NCBI GenBank assembly: GCA_963807005.1
Contig: CAWDZK010000005.1
Location: 372,001 to 436,000 of the forward strand
Source: CAWDZK01 sp963807005
GTDB lineage: Bacteria > Actinomycetota > Actinomycetes > JACCUZ01
Reading direction: 5' to 3'
Length of the DNA: 64,000 nucleotides
Part shown: positions 7,328 through 15,492 of the stretch, one piece after another
How positions within the stretch are numbered: position 1 is the first letter of the stretch
How the letters are laid out: each line of letters begins with the position of its first letter
The notes under the pieces: generated by a model
Told to the model about the DNA's origin: nothing
Seen by the model: only the letters and a program-made list of their open reading frames with translations
The model's database searches: none
Made by a program: the position numbers and the translations under genes

Positions 7328-8179
7328 ATGGACGCCGATTCCGCGCACCGGCCGCTCGCCGACGCCGACCTCCTGCAGGTCTTCGACCGCCAGGTCCGCC
7401 GATCCCTCGACCCGATGCCGGGCTTCGACGTCGAGCTGGTGTCCGACCCCGCCCCGCTGCTGCGGCTGACGCCGAACGGGGACGTCGCGTCGTGGGGCGG
7501 CGGAGTGTTCTGGTGCGACCTGGACGAGTCCACCGCGGACGCCGCCATCGCGGCCACGGTCGCGCACTTCGCGCCGCGGGGGCGTGAGTTCGAGTGGAAG
7601 CACTACGGCTACGACCGGCCGGCGGACCTGGCCGACCGGCTCCAGGCCGCCGGCTTCACGCCGGACGAGGAGGAGGCGCTGGTCATCGGGGAGGTCGCGG
7701 TCGTCCGCGACCGGCTCGCCGCCGCTGCAGACCCCGCGGGGATCACCGTCCGCCGGCTCCGGACCGACCCCGAGGGTGCTGCGGCGGACTGGCAGGGCAT
7801 CGACGACCTGAACCGCGCCGTCTGGGGTGAGGAAGCCGGCAGCTCGAGCACGTCGATCGCCGCGAGCATCGCCGAGGACCCGGACGGTACGTCGATGTGG
7901 CTGGCCGTCGCCCCGGACGGGACGGTGGTGTGCGCCGCCCGGGCGAACTTCCACCGCGGCACCGACTTCGTGTCCCTGTGGGGCGGGGCCACCCTGGCGG
8001 AGTACCGCGGCCGCGGGATCTACAAGGCGCTCGTGTCGCGACGGGCGGACGAGGCGGCCGCCCGCGGCTTCCGCTACCTGCAGGTGGATGCGTCGCCCGA
8101 CAGCCGGCCCATCCTCGAGCGCCTCGGCCTGCGCGCCCTGACGTCGACGACCCCGTGGATGTGGCAGCCGGGCACGTAG
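7328..8179 (+). CDS. GNAT family N-acetyltransferase
   Basis: 283 residues. The C-terminal half is a GNAT fold: DGTVVCAARANFHRGTDFVSLWGGATLAEYRGRG is the strand-loop leading to the acetyl-CoA pyrophosphate loop (YRGRGIYKAL, near residue 225), followed by a helix with ADEAAARGFRYLQVDASPDS. The N-terminal half (VELVSDPAPLLRLTP, SWGGGVFWCDLD) looks like a degenerate first GNAT domain, as in tandem-GNAT proteins. The acyl acceptor is unknown. The next gene starts 10 nt after the stop but has its own -10 box. Confidence 0.85.
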   Translation: MDADSAHRPLADADLLQVFDRQVRRSLDPMPGFDVELVSDPAPLLRLTPNGDVASWGGGVFWCDLDESTADAAIAATVAHFAPRGREFEWKHYGYDRPADLADRLQAAGFTPDEEEALVIGEVAVVRDRLAAAADPAGITVRRLRTDPEGAAADWQGIDDLNRAVWGEEAGSSSTSIAASIAEDPDGTSMWLAVAPDGTVVCAARANFHRGTDFVSLWGGATLAEYRGRGIYKALVSRRADEAAARGFRYLQVDASPDSRPILERLGLRALTSTTPWMWQPGT

Positions 8180-8182
8180 CCT
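8177..8182 (+). promoter_or_regulatory. -10 box (TAGCCT) of the flavoprotein gene, leaderless
   Basis: TANNNT hexamer that begins inside the preceding stop codon (TAG) and ends 7 nt before ATG 8190. Confidence 0.5.
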
Positions 8183-8189
8183 GGACCGG

Positions 8190-9578
8190 ATGAGCGAGCG
8201 TGTCGTCGTGGTGGGGGCCGATGCGGCCGGGATGTCGGCGGCCTCGCAGGCCAAGCGGCTCAAGGGTGACGACCTCGAGGTGGTCGCGCTGGAGCGGGGG
8301 CACTACACGTCGTACTCCGCCTGCGGCATCCCGTACTGGGTCGGCGGCGACGTCGACTCGGTCGACCGGCTGGTGGCGCGCACCGCCGACCAGCACCGCG
8401 CCAACGGCATCGACCTGCGGATGCGGTCGGAGGCCACGGCGCTGGACCTGGACCGGCGCGAGGTCGAGGTGCGCGACCACGAGGAGGGCACGACCTACCG
8501 GCTGGGCTTTGACCAGCTCGTGCTGGCCACCGGCGCCCGACCGAGGCGGCCGGACGTGCCGGGCGTCGACGCCGACGGGATCCACGGCGTGCAGACCCTC
8601 GACGACGGTGAGCGGCTGCTCGACGAGCTCGAGAGCGCGCCGCGGCGTGCGGTGGTGGTGGGCGGCGGCTACATCGGCATCGAGATGGCCGAGGCGATGG
8701 TCAACCGCGGTCTCACGGTCACCGTCGTGACCCGCTCGCGCGAGCCGATGGCCACTCTCGACCCGGACATGGGCCGCCAGGTGCACCAGGCGATGGAGTC
8801 GATGGGCATCGACGTGCGGACGTCGGTGCGGCTGGACGGCTTCGCGACCGACGGAGCCGGCCGGGTCCGGTCGGTGGAGACCGACCAGGGCAGCGTCCCC
8901 GCGGACCTGGTGGTGCTCGGAACGGGAGTCGGGCCGGAGACCACCCTGGCCCGGGCCGCCGGGCTGACCCTGGGCCGGTGGGGCGGACTGGTCACCGACC
9001 TGCAGATGCGGATGTTCGACAGCGAAGGCGTGTGGGCGGCCGGCGACTGCGTGGAGTCGCTGGACCTGGTCTCGGGCAACCGCGTGCACGTCGCGCTCGG
9101 CACCCACGCGAACAAGCAGGGCCGGGTCCTCGGCACCAACCTGGGCGGCGGCTACGCCACCTTCCCCGGTGTCGTCGGTACGGCGGTGAGCAAGGTCTGC
9201 GACCTGGAGATCGCCCGGACCGGGCTGCGTGAGGCCGACTGCGACACGGTCGGCTTCCGCTGGCTGGCCGTCAGCGTGGACTCCACCACCCGGGCGGGCT
9301 ACTACCCCGGAGCCGAGCCGATCACGGTCAAGCTGGTCGCCGAGCGGCGAACCGGGCGGTTGCTCGGCGCCCAGATCGTCGGCCGCGAGGGGGCGGCGAA
9401 GCGGATCGACGCCCTCGCGGTCGCGCTGTGGAACCGGATGACCGTCGAGGAGATCACCTCGCTCGACCTCGGCTATGCGCCGCCGTTCTCGCCGGTCTGG
9501 GACCCGGTGCTCATCGCGGCCCGCAAGGCCGCCGACGCCGTCCGCGCCGACGCTGTCCGACCCCGCGCCAGCAGCTGA
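8190..9578 (+). CDS. FAD-dependent pyridine nucleotide-disulfide oxidoreductase (CoA-disulfide reductase/NADH oxidase type)
   Basis: 462 residues. Domains in order: FAD-binding VVVVGADAAGMSAA (residues 5-18), an active-site Cys45 within SACGIPYW, NAD-binding VVVGGGYIGIEMAEAM (~153-168), the FAD-closing VWAAGDCVE (~286), and a C-terminal dimerisation domain (GAQIVGREGAAKRIDALA, then LDLGYAPPFSPVWDP). A single redox-active cysteine, rather than a CxxxxC pair, places it with CoA-disulfide reductases, persulfide reductases and NADH oxidases. Which activity it has is not decidable here. No rhodanese domain is fused at the end. Confidence 0.9.
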   Translation: MSERVVVVGADAAGMSAASQAKRLKGDDLEVVALERGHYTSYSACGIPYWVGGDVDSVDRLVARTADQHRANGIDLRMRSEATALDLDRREVEVRDHEEGTTYRLGFDQLVLATGARPRRPDVPGVDADGIHGVQTLDDGERLLDELESAPRRAVVVGGGYIGIEMAEAMVNRGLTVTVVTRSREPMATLDPDMGRQVHQAMESMGIDVRTSVRLDGFATDGAGRVRSVETDQGSVPADLVVLGTGVGPETTLARAAGLTLGRWGGLVTDLQMRMFDSEGVWAAGDCVESLDLVSGNRVHVALGTHANKQGRVLGTNLGGGYATFPGVVGTAVSKVCDLEIARTGLREADCDTVGFRWLAVSVDSTTRAGYYPGAEPITVKLVAERRTGRLLGAQIVGREGAAKRIDALAVALWNRMTVEEITSLDLGYAPPFSPVWDPVLIAARKAADAVRADAVRPRASS

Positions 9579-9610
9579 CCCCCACCCGTCGCCCACCCCG
9601 ACCCCCCGGC

Positions 9611-9689
9611 GGTCGACCACGTAGACGTGGTCGACCTGCAGATGCCGTGGCGTACTGGCCATGCCAAGCACAGGTGAGCCACGCCAAGC
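9611..9689 (+). repeat. 79-bp composite repeat, copy A
   Basis: It begins with a 26-bp palindrome (GGTCGACCACGT, AG, then the complement; 9611-9636). After 21 nt come two 12-bp elements, GCCATGCCAAGC (9658-9669) and GCCACGCCAAGC (9678-9689), spaced 20 bp apart. Copy B at 22037-22115 has the same modules and identical spacings in the opposite orientation. It lies between two plus-strand genes. Nothing else coding is seen from 9579 to 9810. Confidence 0.8.
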
Positions 9690-9810
9690 GGGCTGGGCGG
9701 CGCGCACCACTGCCCAGTCCGTGGCCGCCCGCTGACGTCCTGCGGCCGGCTGTGGTGGGATTGGCCGACCGCTAGCCGAGACCGCCCGCACGGAACCGAC
9801 GGAGACGACC

Positions 9811-10842
9811 ATGCCCATCGCCACCCCCGAGGTCTACGCCGAGATGCTGGACCGCGCCAAGGCCGGCGCGTTCGCCTACCCGGCGATCAACGTCACCTCG
9901 TCGCAGACGCTCAACGCCGCGCTGCAGGGCTTCGCCGAGGCCGGCAGCGACGGCATCGTGCAGGTGTCCACCGGCGGCGCGGAGTACCTGTCCGGCCCCA
10001 CCGTCAAGGACATGGTCGCCGGCGCGCAGGCGCTGGCCGAGTACGCCCATCACGTCGCGAAGAACTACCCGGTGCAGATCGCGCTGCACACCGACCACTG
10101 CCCGAAGGACAAGCTGGACGGGTACATGCGCCCGCTCATCGAGATCTCGGCGCAGCGGGTCGCCGAGGGGCGCGCGCCGCTGTTCCAGTCGCACATGTGG
10201 GACGGCTCGGCGGTCGAGCTCGAGGAGAACCTCACGATCGCCCGCGACCTGCTCGAGAAGTGCGCTGCGGCGAAGATCGTGATGGAGCTCGAGATCGGCG
10301 TCGTCGGCGGCGAGGAGGACGGCGTCGCCAACGAGATCAACGACAAGCTCTACACGACCCCGGGCGACGCGCTGCGCACCGTCGAGGTGCTCGGCGCCCC
10401 GGGCGAGGTGGGCCGCTACATCCTGGCTGCGACGTTCGGCAACGTGCACGGCGTCTACAAGCCGGGCAACGTCAAGCTCAAGCCGTCGATCCTCAAGGAC
10501 ATCCAGGACGAGGTGGGGGCCAAGCTCGGCGCCGAGAAGCCGTTCGACCTGGTGTTCCACGGCGGCTCGGGATCGCTGCTCGAGGAGATCCGCGAGACCC
10601 TCGACTACGGCGTGGTGAAGATGAACGTCGACACCGACACGCAGTACGCCTTCACCCGCCCGGTGGCCGACCACATGTTCTCGAACTACGCCGGCGTGCT
10701 GAAGGTCGACGGCGAGGTCGGCAACAAGAAGCAGTACGACCCCCGTGCGTGGGGCAAGGCGGCCGAGGCCGGCATGGCCGCGCGCGTCGCCGAGGCCTGC
10801 GAGAGCCTGCGCTCCGCGAACACCACCCTCGGGGCCTCCTGA
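9811..10842 (+). CDS. fbaA: Class II fructose-bisphosphate aldolase
   Basis: Cleaves fructose-1,6-bisphosphate to DHAP and glyceraldehyde-3-phosphate in glycolysis, and condenses them in gluconeogenesis. 343 residues, long class II-A form. Zinc site and catalysis: ALHTDHCPKD with Asp95 and His96, ELEIGVVGGEEDG, ATFGNVHGVYKPGN, and FHGGSGS, which contributes the next zinc ligand and phosphate contacts. KMNVDTDTQYAFT near the end is the phosphate-binding loop. CGGAGA lies 7 nt before the ATG. The DUF3151 gene follows at 55 nt, the usual actinobacterial neighbour. Confidence 0.97.
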   Translation: MPIATPEVYAEMLDRAKAGAFAYPAINVTSSQTLNAALQGFAEAGSDGIVQVSTGGAEYLSGPTVKDMVAGAQALAEYAHHVAKNYPVQIALHTDHCPKDKLDGYMRPLIEISAQRVAEGRAPLFQSHMWDGSAVELEENLTIARDLLEKCAAAKIVMELEIGVVGGEEDGVANEINDKLYTTPGDALRTVEVLGAPGEVGRYILAATFGNVHGVYKPGNVKLKPSILKDIQDEVGAKLGAEKPFDLVFHGGSGSLLEEIRETLDYGVVKMNVDTDTQYAFTRPVADHMFSNYAGVLKVDGEVGNKKQYDPRAWGKAAEAGMAARVAEACESLRSANTTLGAS

Positions 10843-10897
10843 CCCGGCCGGTCCCTCGGCGTGGCCGCAGGTCGCGGCGCGGTGGGAGGATCCCGGC

Positions 10898-11302
10898 ATG
10901 ACGAACCTGCTGGGCGAGCCGCCCGCGACCGAGCTGCCGGACGAGACCGCACCCCGCGAGGCGCTGGCCGGAGGTACGCCGGCGGCCGAGGTCGCCGCCG
11001 CGCACCCGACGTCGTCGCTGGCCTGGGCGACGCTGGCCGAGGAGGCGCTGGCCGGCGGGCGCACTGTCGAGGGCTACGCCTACGCCCGCACCGGCTACCA
11101 CCGCGGGCTGGACGCCTTGCGTCGCAACGGCTGGAAGGGCCACGGCCCGGTGCCGTGGGAGCACGAGCCGAACCGGGGCTTCCTCCGGGCGCTGCATGCC
11201 CTGGCCACCGCTGCCGCCGCGATCGGCGAGGACGACGAGGCAGCGCGCTGCACGCAGTTCCTGACCGACAGCAGCGCCACCGCCGCCCGCGAGCTCGGCT
11301 GA
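10898..11302 (+). CDS. DUF3151 family protein
   Basis: 134 residues starting MTNLLGEPPATELP, the family's typical opening. A helical repeat-like body follows (TSSLAWATLAEEALAGGRTVEGYAYARTGYHRGLD), and the conserved RRNGWKGHGPVPWEHEPNRGFLRAL. The function is unknown. Its constant position behind fba in actinobacteria suggests a link to central carbon metabolism, but this is inference. The ATG at 10898 is used because the upstream part of the open frame overlaps fbaA and lacks family sequence. A strong hairpin follows the stop. Confidence 0.88.
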   Translation: MTNLLGEPPATELPDETAPREALAGGTPAAEVAAAHPTSSLAWATLAEEALAGGRTVEGYAYARTGYHRGLDALRRNGWKGHGPVPWEHEPNRGFLRALHALATAAAAIGEDDEAARCTQFLTDSSATAARELG

Positions 11303-11340
11303 CCGGCCGGCCGTCAGGCCCGGGCGGCATCGGAGCGTGA

Positions 11341-11397
11341 CGCGAGACGCGAGACGCGAGACGCGGAACCGTCCCCTGCCGCGGTTCCGCGTCTCGC
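11341..11397. terminator. Tandem CGCGAGA heptamers running into a 15-bp hairpin
   Basis: Three exact tandem copies of CGCGAGA (11341-11361) run into a perfect inverted repeat: GCGAGACGCGGAACC at 11356-11370 and its complement at 11383-11397, with a 12-nt loop. It sits 38 nt after the DUF3151 stop, consistent with a terminator for the fbaA-DUF3151 unit. Confidence 0.6.
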
Positions 11398-11472
11398 CCG
11401 CGGACATTGTGCCTGGTCTCCGGCCTCCCGTCTGGCCGGTGCGTGCCACTGACAGGAACCTGCCACACCCCG

Positions 11473-11478
11473 TACCCT
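11473..11478 (+). promoter_or_regulatory. -10 box (TACCCT) of the HTH regulator, leaderless
   Basis: TANNNT hexamer 7 nt before ATG 11486. CTGACAGG, about 17 bp upstream, may act as a -35 element. Confidence 0.6.
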
Positions 11479-11485
11479 CGCCGGC

Positions 11486-12475
11486 ATGAGTGCACTGGAC
11501 ATCTGGGGCCTGGACGACGTGGCCGAGACGGTCTACCGGGCGATGCTGCGCAACCCGGACTTCGACCTCGCCCGGCTGGCCCGCCACCTCGAGCTCAGCG
11601 CGGCGGACCTCGACACGGCCGTCGCCGCCCTGGTCCGCGTCGGCCTCGTCACCCGTCCGCCCGGCGGCCACAGCTCCAGCGGGGTGGTGCCCGCGTCGCC
11701 CGCCACCACCCTGGCGGCCCTGGTCCACGTCGAGCTCTCCGACCTCGAGGAGCGGCGATCGCGGCTGGACGCCGTGCGCGCGAGCCTGTCCGGGTTCGCG
11801 GCCGACCATATGGTCGGCCAGACCCGCGGCTGGGCTGCCGTCCCGTTCGAGCTGCTCAGCCTCGAGGAGTCGTTCGCTGCGGTCGAGGACATCCAGCGCA
11901 GCACCGTCGGCGAGGTCCTGTCCTGCCACCCCGTCGTCGATCTCGGCGTCGACAGCCCGGCGTACGTCGACCTGCTGGAGCACCAGCTCGCCGGCGGCCG
12001 CGCCATGCGCGGGCTCTACCCCGCCGACGTGCTGGGCGACCCGGACCGGCTCGCGTACGTCCGGCACTGGTCCGACGCGGGCGAGCAGGTCCGGCTGGCC
12101 GACCGGGCGCTCCCCTCGGTGGCGGTCTTCGGCGACGAGGTCGCGCTGGTCGCCGACCGCACGGGCGACGGCGAGGACGCCGGCCGGCTGCTGCTGCGCG
12201 CGCCCGCCCTGGTCGCGCTCGTCCGGGCGCTGTTCGAGCAGTACTGGGCGCAGGCAGCGCCGATGCCGGCCAGCGAGCCTGGTGCCGACGCCGCCGACGA
12301 CCTCCAGTCGGTGCTGGACCTGCTCTCGCTGGGCATGAAGGACGAGAGCATCGCCCGCCAGCTCGGTCTCTCGCTGCGGACCGTGCGCCGCAGGATCGCC
12401 GACCTCCTCGACGACCTGGGCGCGTCGACCCGGTTCCAGGCAGGGGCGGAGGCCGCGCGGCGGGGGCTGCTCTGA
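11486..12475 (+). CDS. Two-headed HTH transcriptional regulator (TrmB-like N-terminus, LuxR-type C-terminus)
   Basis: 329 residues. The N-terminal ~70 residues form a winged-helix-like module (AETVYRAMLRNPDFDLARLARHLELSAADLDTAVAALVRVGLV). A middle sensor-like region follows (~100-260). The C-terminus is a LuxR/GerE-like HTH: LLSLGMKDESIARQLGLSLRTVRRRIADLLDDLGASTRFQ. Such TrmB/LuxR hybrids are common actinobacterial orphan regulators. No ligand or target is evident; the adjacent phospholipase D gene 37 nt downstream is a candidate. There is no receiver domain. Confidence 0.82.
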   Translation: MSALDIWGLDDVAETVYRAMLRNPDFDLARLARHLELSAADLDTAVAALVRVGLVTRPPGGHSSSGVVPASPATTLAALVHVELSDLEERRSRLDAVRASLSGFAADHMVGQTRGWAAVPFELLSLEESFAAVEDIQRSTVGEVLSCHPVVDLGVDSPAYVDLLEHQLAGGRAMRGLYPADVLGDPDRLAYVRHWSDAGEQVRLADRALPSVAVFGDEVALVADRTGDGEDAGRLLLRAPALVALVRALFEQYWAQAAPMPASEPGADAADDLQSVLDLLSLGMKDESIARQLGLSLRTVRRRIADLLDDLGASTRFQAGAEAARRGLL

Positions 12476-12512
12476 CCGCCGTACCGTGCCTGAAGAGCTC
12501 GAGGAGCCCCGC

Positions 12513-13679
12513 ATGAGTGACGACCTGCTGACCGCCGAGGTCCTGCGGCGCCGCCTCGAGGTCACCATCGGCACGCCGTTCACCGAGGGCAACCGGGTCG
12601 ACGTCCTGCGCAACGGGGACCAGATCTTCCCCGCGATGCTGGACGCCATCCGGGGCGCGCAGGCGACCGTCGACCTGATGACCTTCGTCTACTGGCGTGG
12701 CGACATCGCCCGCCAGGTGGCCGACGCGATGAGCGAGCGGGCCCGAGCCGGCCTGCGGGTCAGGCTGCTCATCGACGCCCTCGGCGGCCGCCTGATCGAG
12801 AACGGGCTGGTGGACCAGATGGACCGCGCGGGGGTCCAGGTCGAGTGGTTCCGCCCGCCGCTGCTCAAGTCGCCGTTCAAGTCCAACCACCGGCTGCACC
12901 GCAAGGTGTGCATCGTCGACGGCCGGGTGGCGTTCACCGGTGGTGTCGGCATCGCCGAGGAGTGGTGCGGCGACGCGCGCAACGAGAGGGAGTGGCGCGA
13001 CACCCACCTCCGGGTCGAGGGCCCGGCCGTCGACGGGCTGCAGTCGGCGTTCATCCAGGACTGGGCCGAGACCGGCCGGCCGCTCTACGGCGACGACGAC
13101 GAGTTCCCGGTCCAGGCCCAGGACGGCACCGCGACGGTCCAGGTCGTGCGCGGGTCCGCGTCGCTGGGGTGGGATGACATGCAGTCGGCCTTCCACGTCA
13201 TGCTCTCCTCGGCGCGCGAGCGGCTGCGCATCGCGACGGCGTACTTCGCCCCGGACGACGCGTTCCTCGACACGCTGTGCGCGGCCCCCGGCCGGGGTGT
13301 TCAGGTCGACCTGCTGCTGCCGGGGCCGCACGCGGACAAGCGCGTCTCCCAGCTGACCAGCGAGGGTGCCTACGAACGCCTGGTCGACTGCGGTGTGCGG
13401 GTCTGGACCTTCCAGCCGTCGATGATGCACGCCAAGGTGATGACGGTCGACGGCGTCGCCGCTGCCGTCGGCTCGTCCAACTTCAACCGGCGTTCGTTGG
13501 ACCACGACGAGGAGGTCGTGCTCATCGCGCTCGACCGGGAGCTGACGGCTCGGCTGGACGCCGACCTCGAGGACGACTTCGCCCGCAGCATCGAGATCGA
13601 CCTCTCCCGCTGGCGCGAGCGCAGCCCGGCGCAGCGGGCCCTGGAGCGTGCCGTCTCGCCGATCCGGCGCTGGATGTAG
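12513..13679 (+). CDS. Phospholipase D/cardiolipin synthase-like protein
   Basis: 388 residues with two HKD motifs: HRKVCIVD (His129, Lys131, Asp136) followed by GRVAFTGGVGIAEEW, and HAKVMTVD (His306, Lys308, Asp313) followed by AVGSSNFNRRS. Two HKD halves in one chain, each with GG/GSxN downstream, are typical of cardiolipin synthase ClsC-like and other PLD enzymes. No transmembrane anchor is visible, so it would be cytoplasmic or peripheral. The ATG at 12513 has GAGGAG 6 nt upstream; an in-frame GTG at 12486 lacks an SD sequence. Confidence 0.9.
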   Translation: MSDDLLTAEVLRRRLEVTIGTPFTEGNRVDVLRNGDQIFPAMLDAIRGAQATVDLMTFVYWRGDIARQVADAMSERARAGLRVRLLIDALGGRLIENGLVDQMDRAGVQVEWFRPPLLKSPFKSNHRLHRKVCIVDGRVAFTGGVGIAEEWCGDARNEREWRDTHLRVEGPAVDGLQSAFIQDWAETGRPLYGDDDEFPVQAQDGTATVQVVRGSASLGWDDMQSAFHVMLSSARERLRIATAYFAPDDAFLDTLCAAPGRGVQVDLLLPGPHADKRVSQLTSEGAYERLVDCGVRVWTFQPSMMHAKVMTVDGVAAAVGSSNFNRRSLDHDEEVVLIALDRELTARLDADLEDDFARSIEIDLSRWRERSPAQRALERAVSPIRRWM

Positions 13680-13871
13680 GGGCCGGCGCCCGAGCGGGAG
13701 GTCTCCCGTCTTGTCCCGGATGCGGGGCGGTGCCGGAGAACAGGTGCGCACCGTACCCCTGCGGCACAGTTTTCTGCACGGGTGGGAGATTCCATGTCGA
13801 GGAGCCTCCACCGGCTCCGCTCACCAGGTGAGGGCCGCGACAGGCGCGGCCCCACGACACGGGAGACCACC

Positions 13872-14282
13872 ATGCCGAAGTACCTGCTCCTCAAGCACTA
13901 CCGCGGCGGCCCGGAACCGCACCACCCCTTCCCGCCGATGGACCAGTGGGACCCCGAGGACGTGGAGGCGCACATGGCGTTCCTCCACCACGTCAGCGAC
14001 CTGCTCAAGGAGAACGGCGAGTTCGTGGACGGGCAGGCGCTCACGCCGGCGCGCACCTGGGTGCGCTACGGCGGCCCGGATGCAGCGCCCGTCACCACCG
14101 ATGGCCCGCTGCCCGAGACGAGTGACCTCGTCGCGGGGTGGTACATGATCGACGTCGAGTCGTACGAGCGCGCGGTCGAGCTCGCGGCCTACGTCTCCTC
14201 CGAGCCCGGCCCGGGCGGGCAGCCGCTGTACGAGTGGATCGACGTCCGGGAGGTCATGTCCGAGGCGTCCCCGAGCGACTGA
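13872..14282 (+). CDS. YciI-like (DGPF-type) protein
   Basis: 136 residues in a dimeric alpha/beta-barrel fold of the YCII/DGPF family. MPKYLLLKHYRG is the first strand, and TTDGPLPETSDLVAGWYMIDV contains the DGPF-type signature, here DGPL, followed by the last strands. Such genes stand next to ECF42-type sigma factors, as this one does (7 nt). The biochemical role of the family is not settled. The ATG at 13872 has GGGAG upstream. The preceding 192 nt holds no other gene; it contains short stems and no convincing promoter. Confidence 0.85.
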   Translation: MPKYLLLKHYRGGPEPHHPFPPMDQWDPEDVEAHMAFLHHVSDLLKENGEFVDGQALTPARTWVRYGGPDAAPVTTDGPLPETSDLVAGWYMIDVESYERAVELAAYVSSEPGPGGQPLYEWIDVREVMSEASPSD

Positions 14283-14288
14283 CGCAGC

Positions 14289-15479
14289 GTGGTCGACGAG
14301 CCGACGCGACGGCTGGACGAGGGCGCGCTTCGCGCCCTCGTCCCTCGGGTGCTCGCGGGCCTGATCCGGCGGGGCGAGGACTTCGATGCCGCCGAGGACG
14401 CGCTGCAGGAGGCGCTGTTGGAGGCGCTGCGGACGTGGCCGGAGCGCCCCCCGCGCGATCCGCGCGCGTGGCTGACGACGGTGGCGACCCGTCGGCTGGT
14501 CGACGCCCGCCGCAGCGAGGCCGCCCGTCATCGCCGTGAGGAGGCGACGTATGCCGAGCCGGTGCCCGCTGCCACCGAGGAAGGCGACGACACCCTCTTC
14601 CTGCTGTTCTGCTGCTGCCATCCCGAGCTCACGCCCGCCTCCCAGGTGGCGTTGACGCTGCGCGCGGTCGGCGGCCTCACCACCCGCGAGATCGCCGACG
14701 CCTTCTACGTCCCGGAAGCGACGATGGCGCAGCGGATCAGCCGGGCAAAACGCGCCGTGCAGGGGCGCCGCTTGGACCAGCCCGGGGACCTCGCCGTCGT
14801 GCTGCGGGTGCTGTACCTCGTCTATACGGCCGGCCACGCCGGCCGGGTGGACCTGGCCGGCGAGGCCATCCGGCTCGCCCGCCAGCTCACCCTCGCCACC
14901 GAGGAGCCGGAGGCGCGCGGGCTGCTCGCCCTGATGCTCCTCAACCACGCCCGCCTCCCGGCGCGGCGCGACCCCGAGGGCCGGATCGTCACGCTCGACC
15001 GGCAGGACCGCGGCCGGTGGGACACCCGCGAGATCGCCGAGGGCGTACGCGTCCTGCAGTCGGCGCTGGTGGCGGCGCGCCCCGGCCGCTACCAGCTCGA
15101 GGCCGCCATCGCCGCCGTGCACGACGACGCGGCCAGCGCCGAGGAGACCGACTGGCCGCAGATCCTGTCCTGGTACGACGACCTGGTCGCCCTCACCGAC
15201 GACCCGGTGCGCCACGACCCGGCCGCTGTGCTCGCGCGCGCGGTCGCGGTCGGCCACGTCCTGGGCCCGGCCGCCGGGCTGCGCGAGACCGACCGGCTGC
15301 GCGAGGTACTCGGTGAGCGGCACCGTTGGCACGCCGTCCGCGGCTACCTGCACGAGCTGGGCGGCGACCTGCCGGCTGCCGCCACGGCGTACGCGGCTGC
15401 CGCCCGTCGGGCCACGGCCGTCGCCGAGCGCGACCACCTGGTGCGGCAGGCCGCCCTGGCCCGAGGGGCCGGCCGCTGA
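14289..15479 (+). CDS. RNA polymerase sigma factor, ECF42-type with C-terminal TPR-like extension
   Basis: 396 residues, about twice a minimal ECF factor. Region 2: EDFDAAEDALQEALLEALRTWP and DPRAWLTTVATRRLVDARR. Region 4: LTLRAVGGLTTREIADAFYVPEATMAQRISRAKRAV. A helical extension from ~residue 190 (LAGEAIRLARQL, EARGLLALMLL, LPAAATAYAAAARRA) has TPR character and is the ECF42 hallmark; the group works without a classical anti-sigma factor and is paired with a DGPF protein. The GTG start follows the YciI stop by 6 nt, so the two are one operon. Confidence 0.9.
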   Translation: MVDEPTRRLDEGALRALVPRVLAGLIRRGEDFDAAEDALQEALLEALRTWPERPPRDPRAWLTTVATRRLVDARRSEAARHRREEATYAEPVPAATEEGDDTLFLLFCCCHPELTPASQVALTLRAVGGLTTREIADAFYVPEATMAQRISRAKRAVQGRRLDQPGDLAVVLRVLYLVYTAGHAGRVDLAGEAIRLARQLTLATEEPEARGLLALMLLNHARLPARRDPEGRIVTLDRQDRGRWDTREIAEGVRVLQSALVAARPGRYQLEAAIAAVHDDAASAEETDWPQILSWYDDLVALTDDPVRHDPAAVLARAVAVGHVLGPAAGLRETDRLREVLGERHRWHAVRGYLHELGGDLPAAATAYAAAARRATAVAERDHLVRQAALARGAGR

Positions 15480-15492
15480 CGAGGCCTGGCGC

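Noticed and set aside
6557..8263. Extension of dedA copy 2 to a 778-residue protein
   Set aside because: It mirrors the TrmH and GNAT genes on the other strand and has no family sequence before 6556.
12486..12512. GTG 12486 as start of the phospholipase D gene
   Set aside because: It has no SD sequence, and the ATG at 12513 has GAGGAG at the correct distance; TACCGT at 12482-12487 overlaps this GTG.
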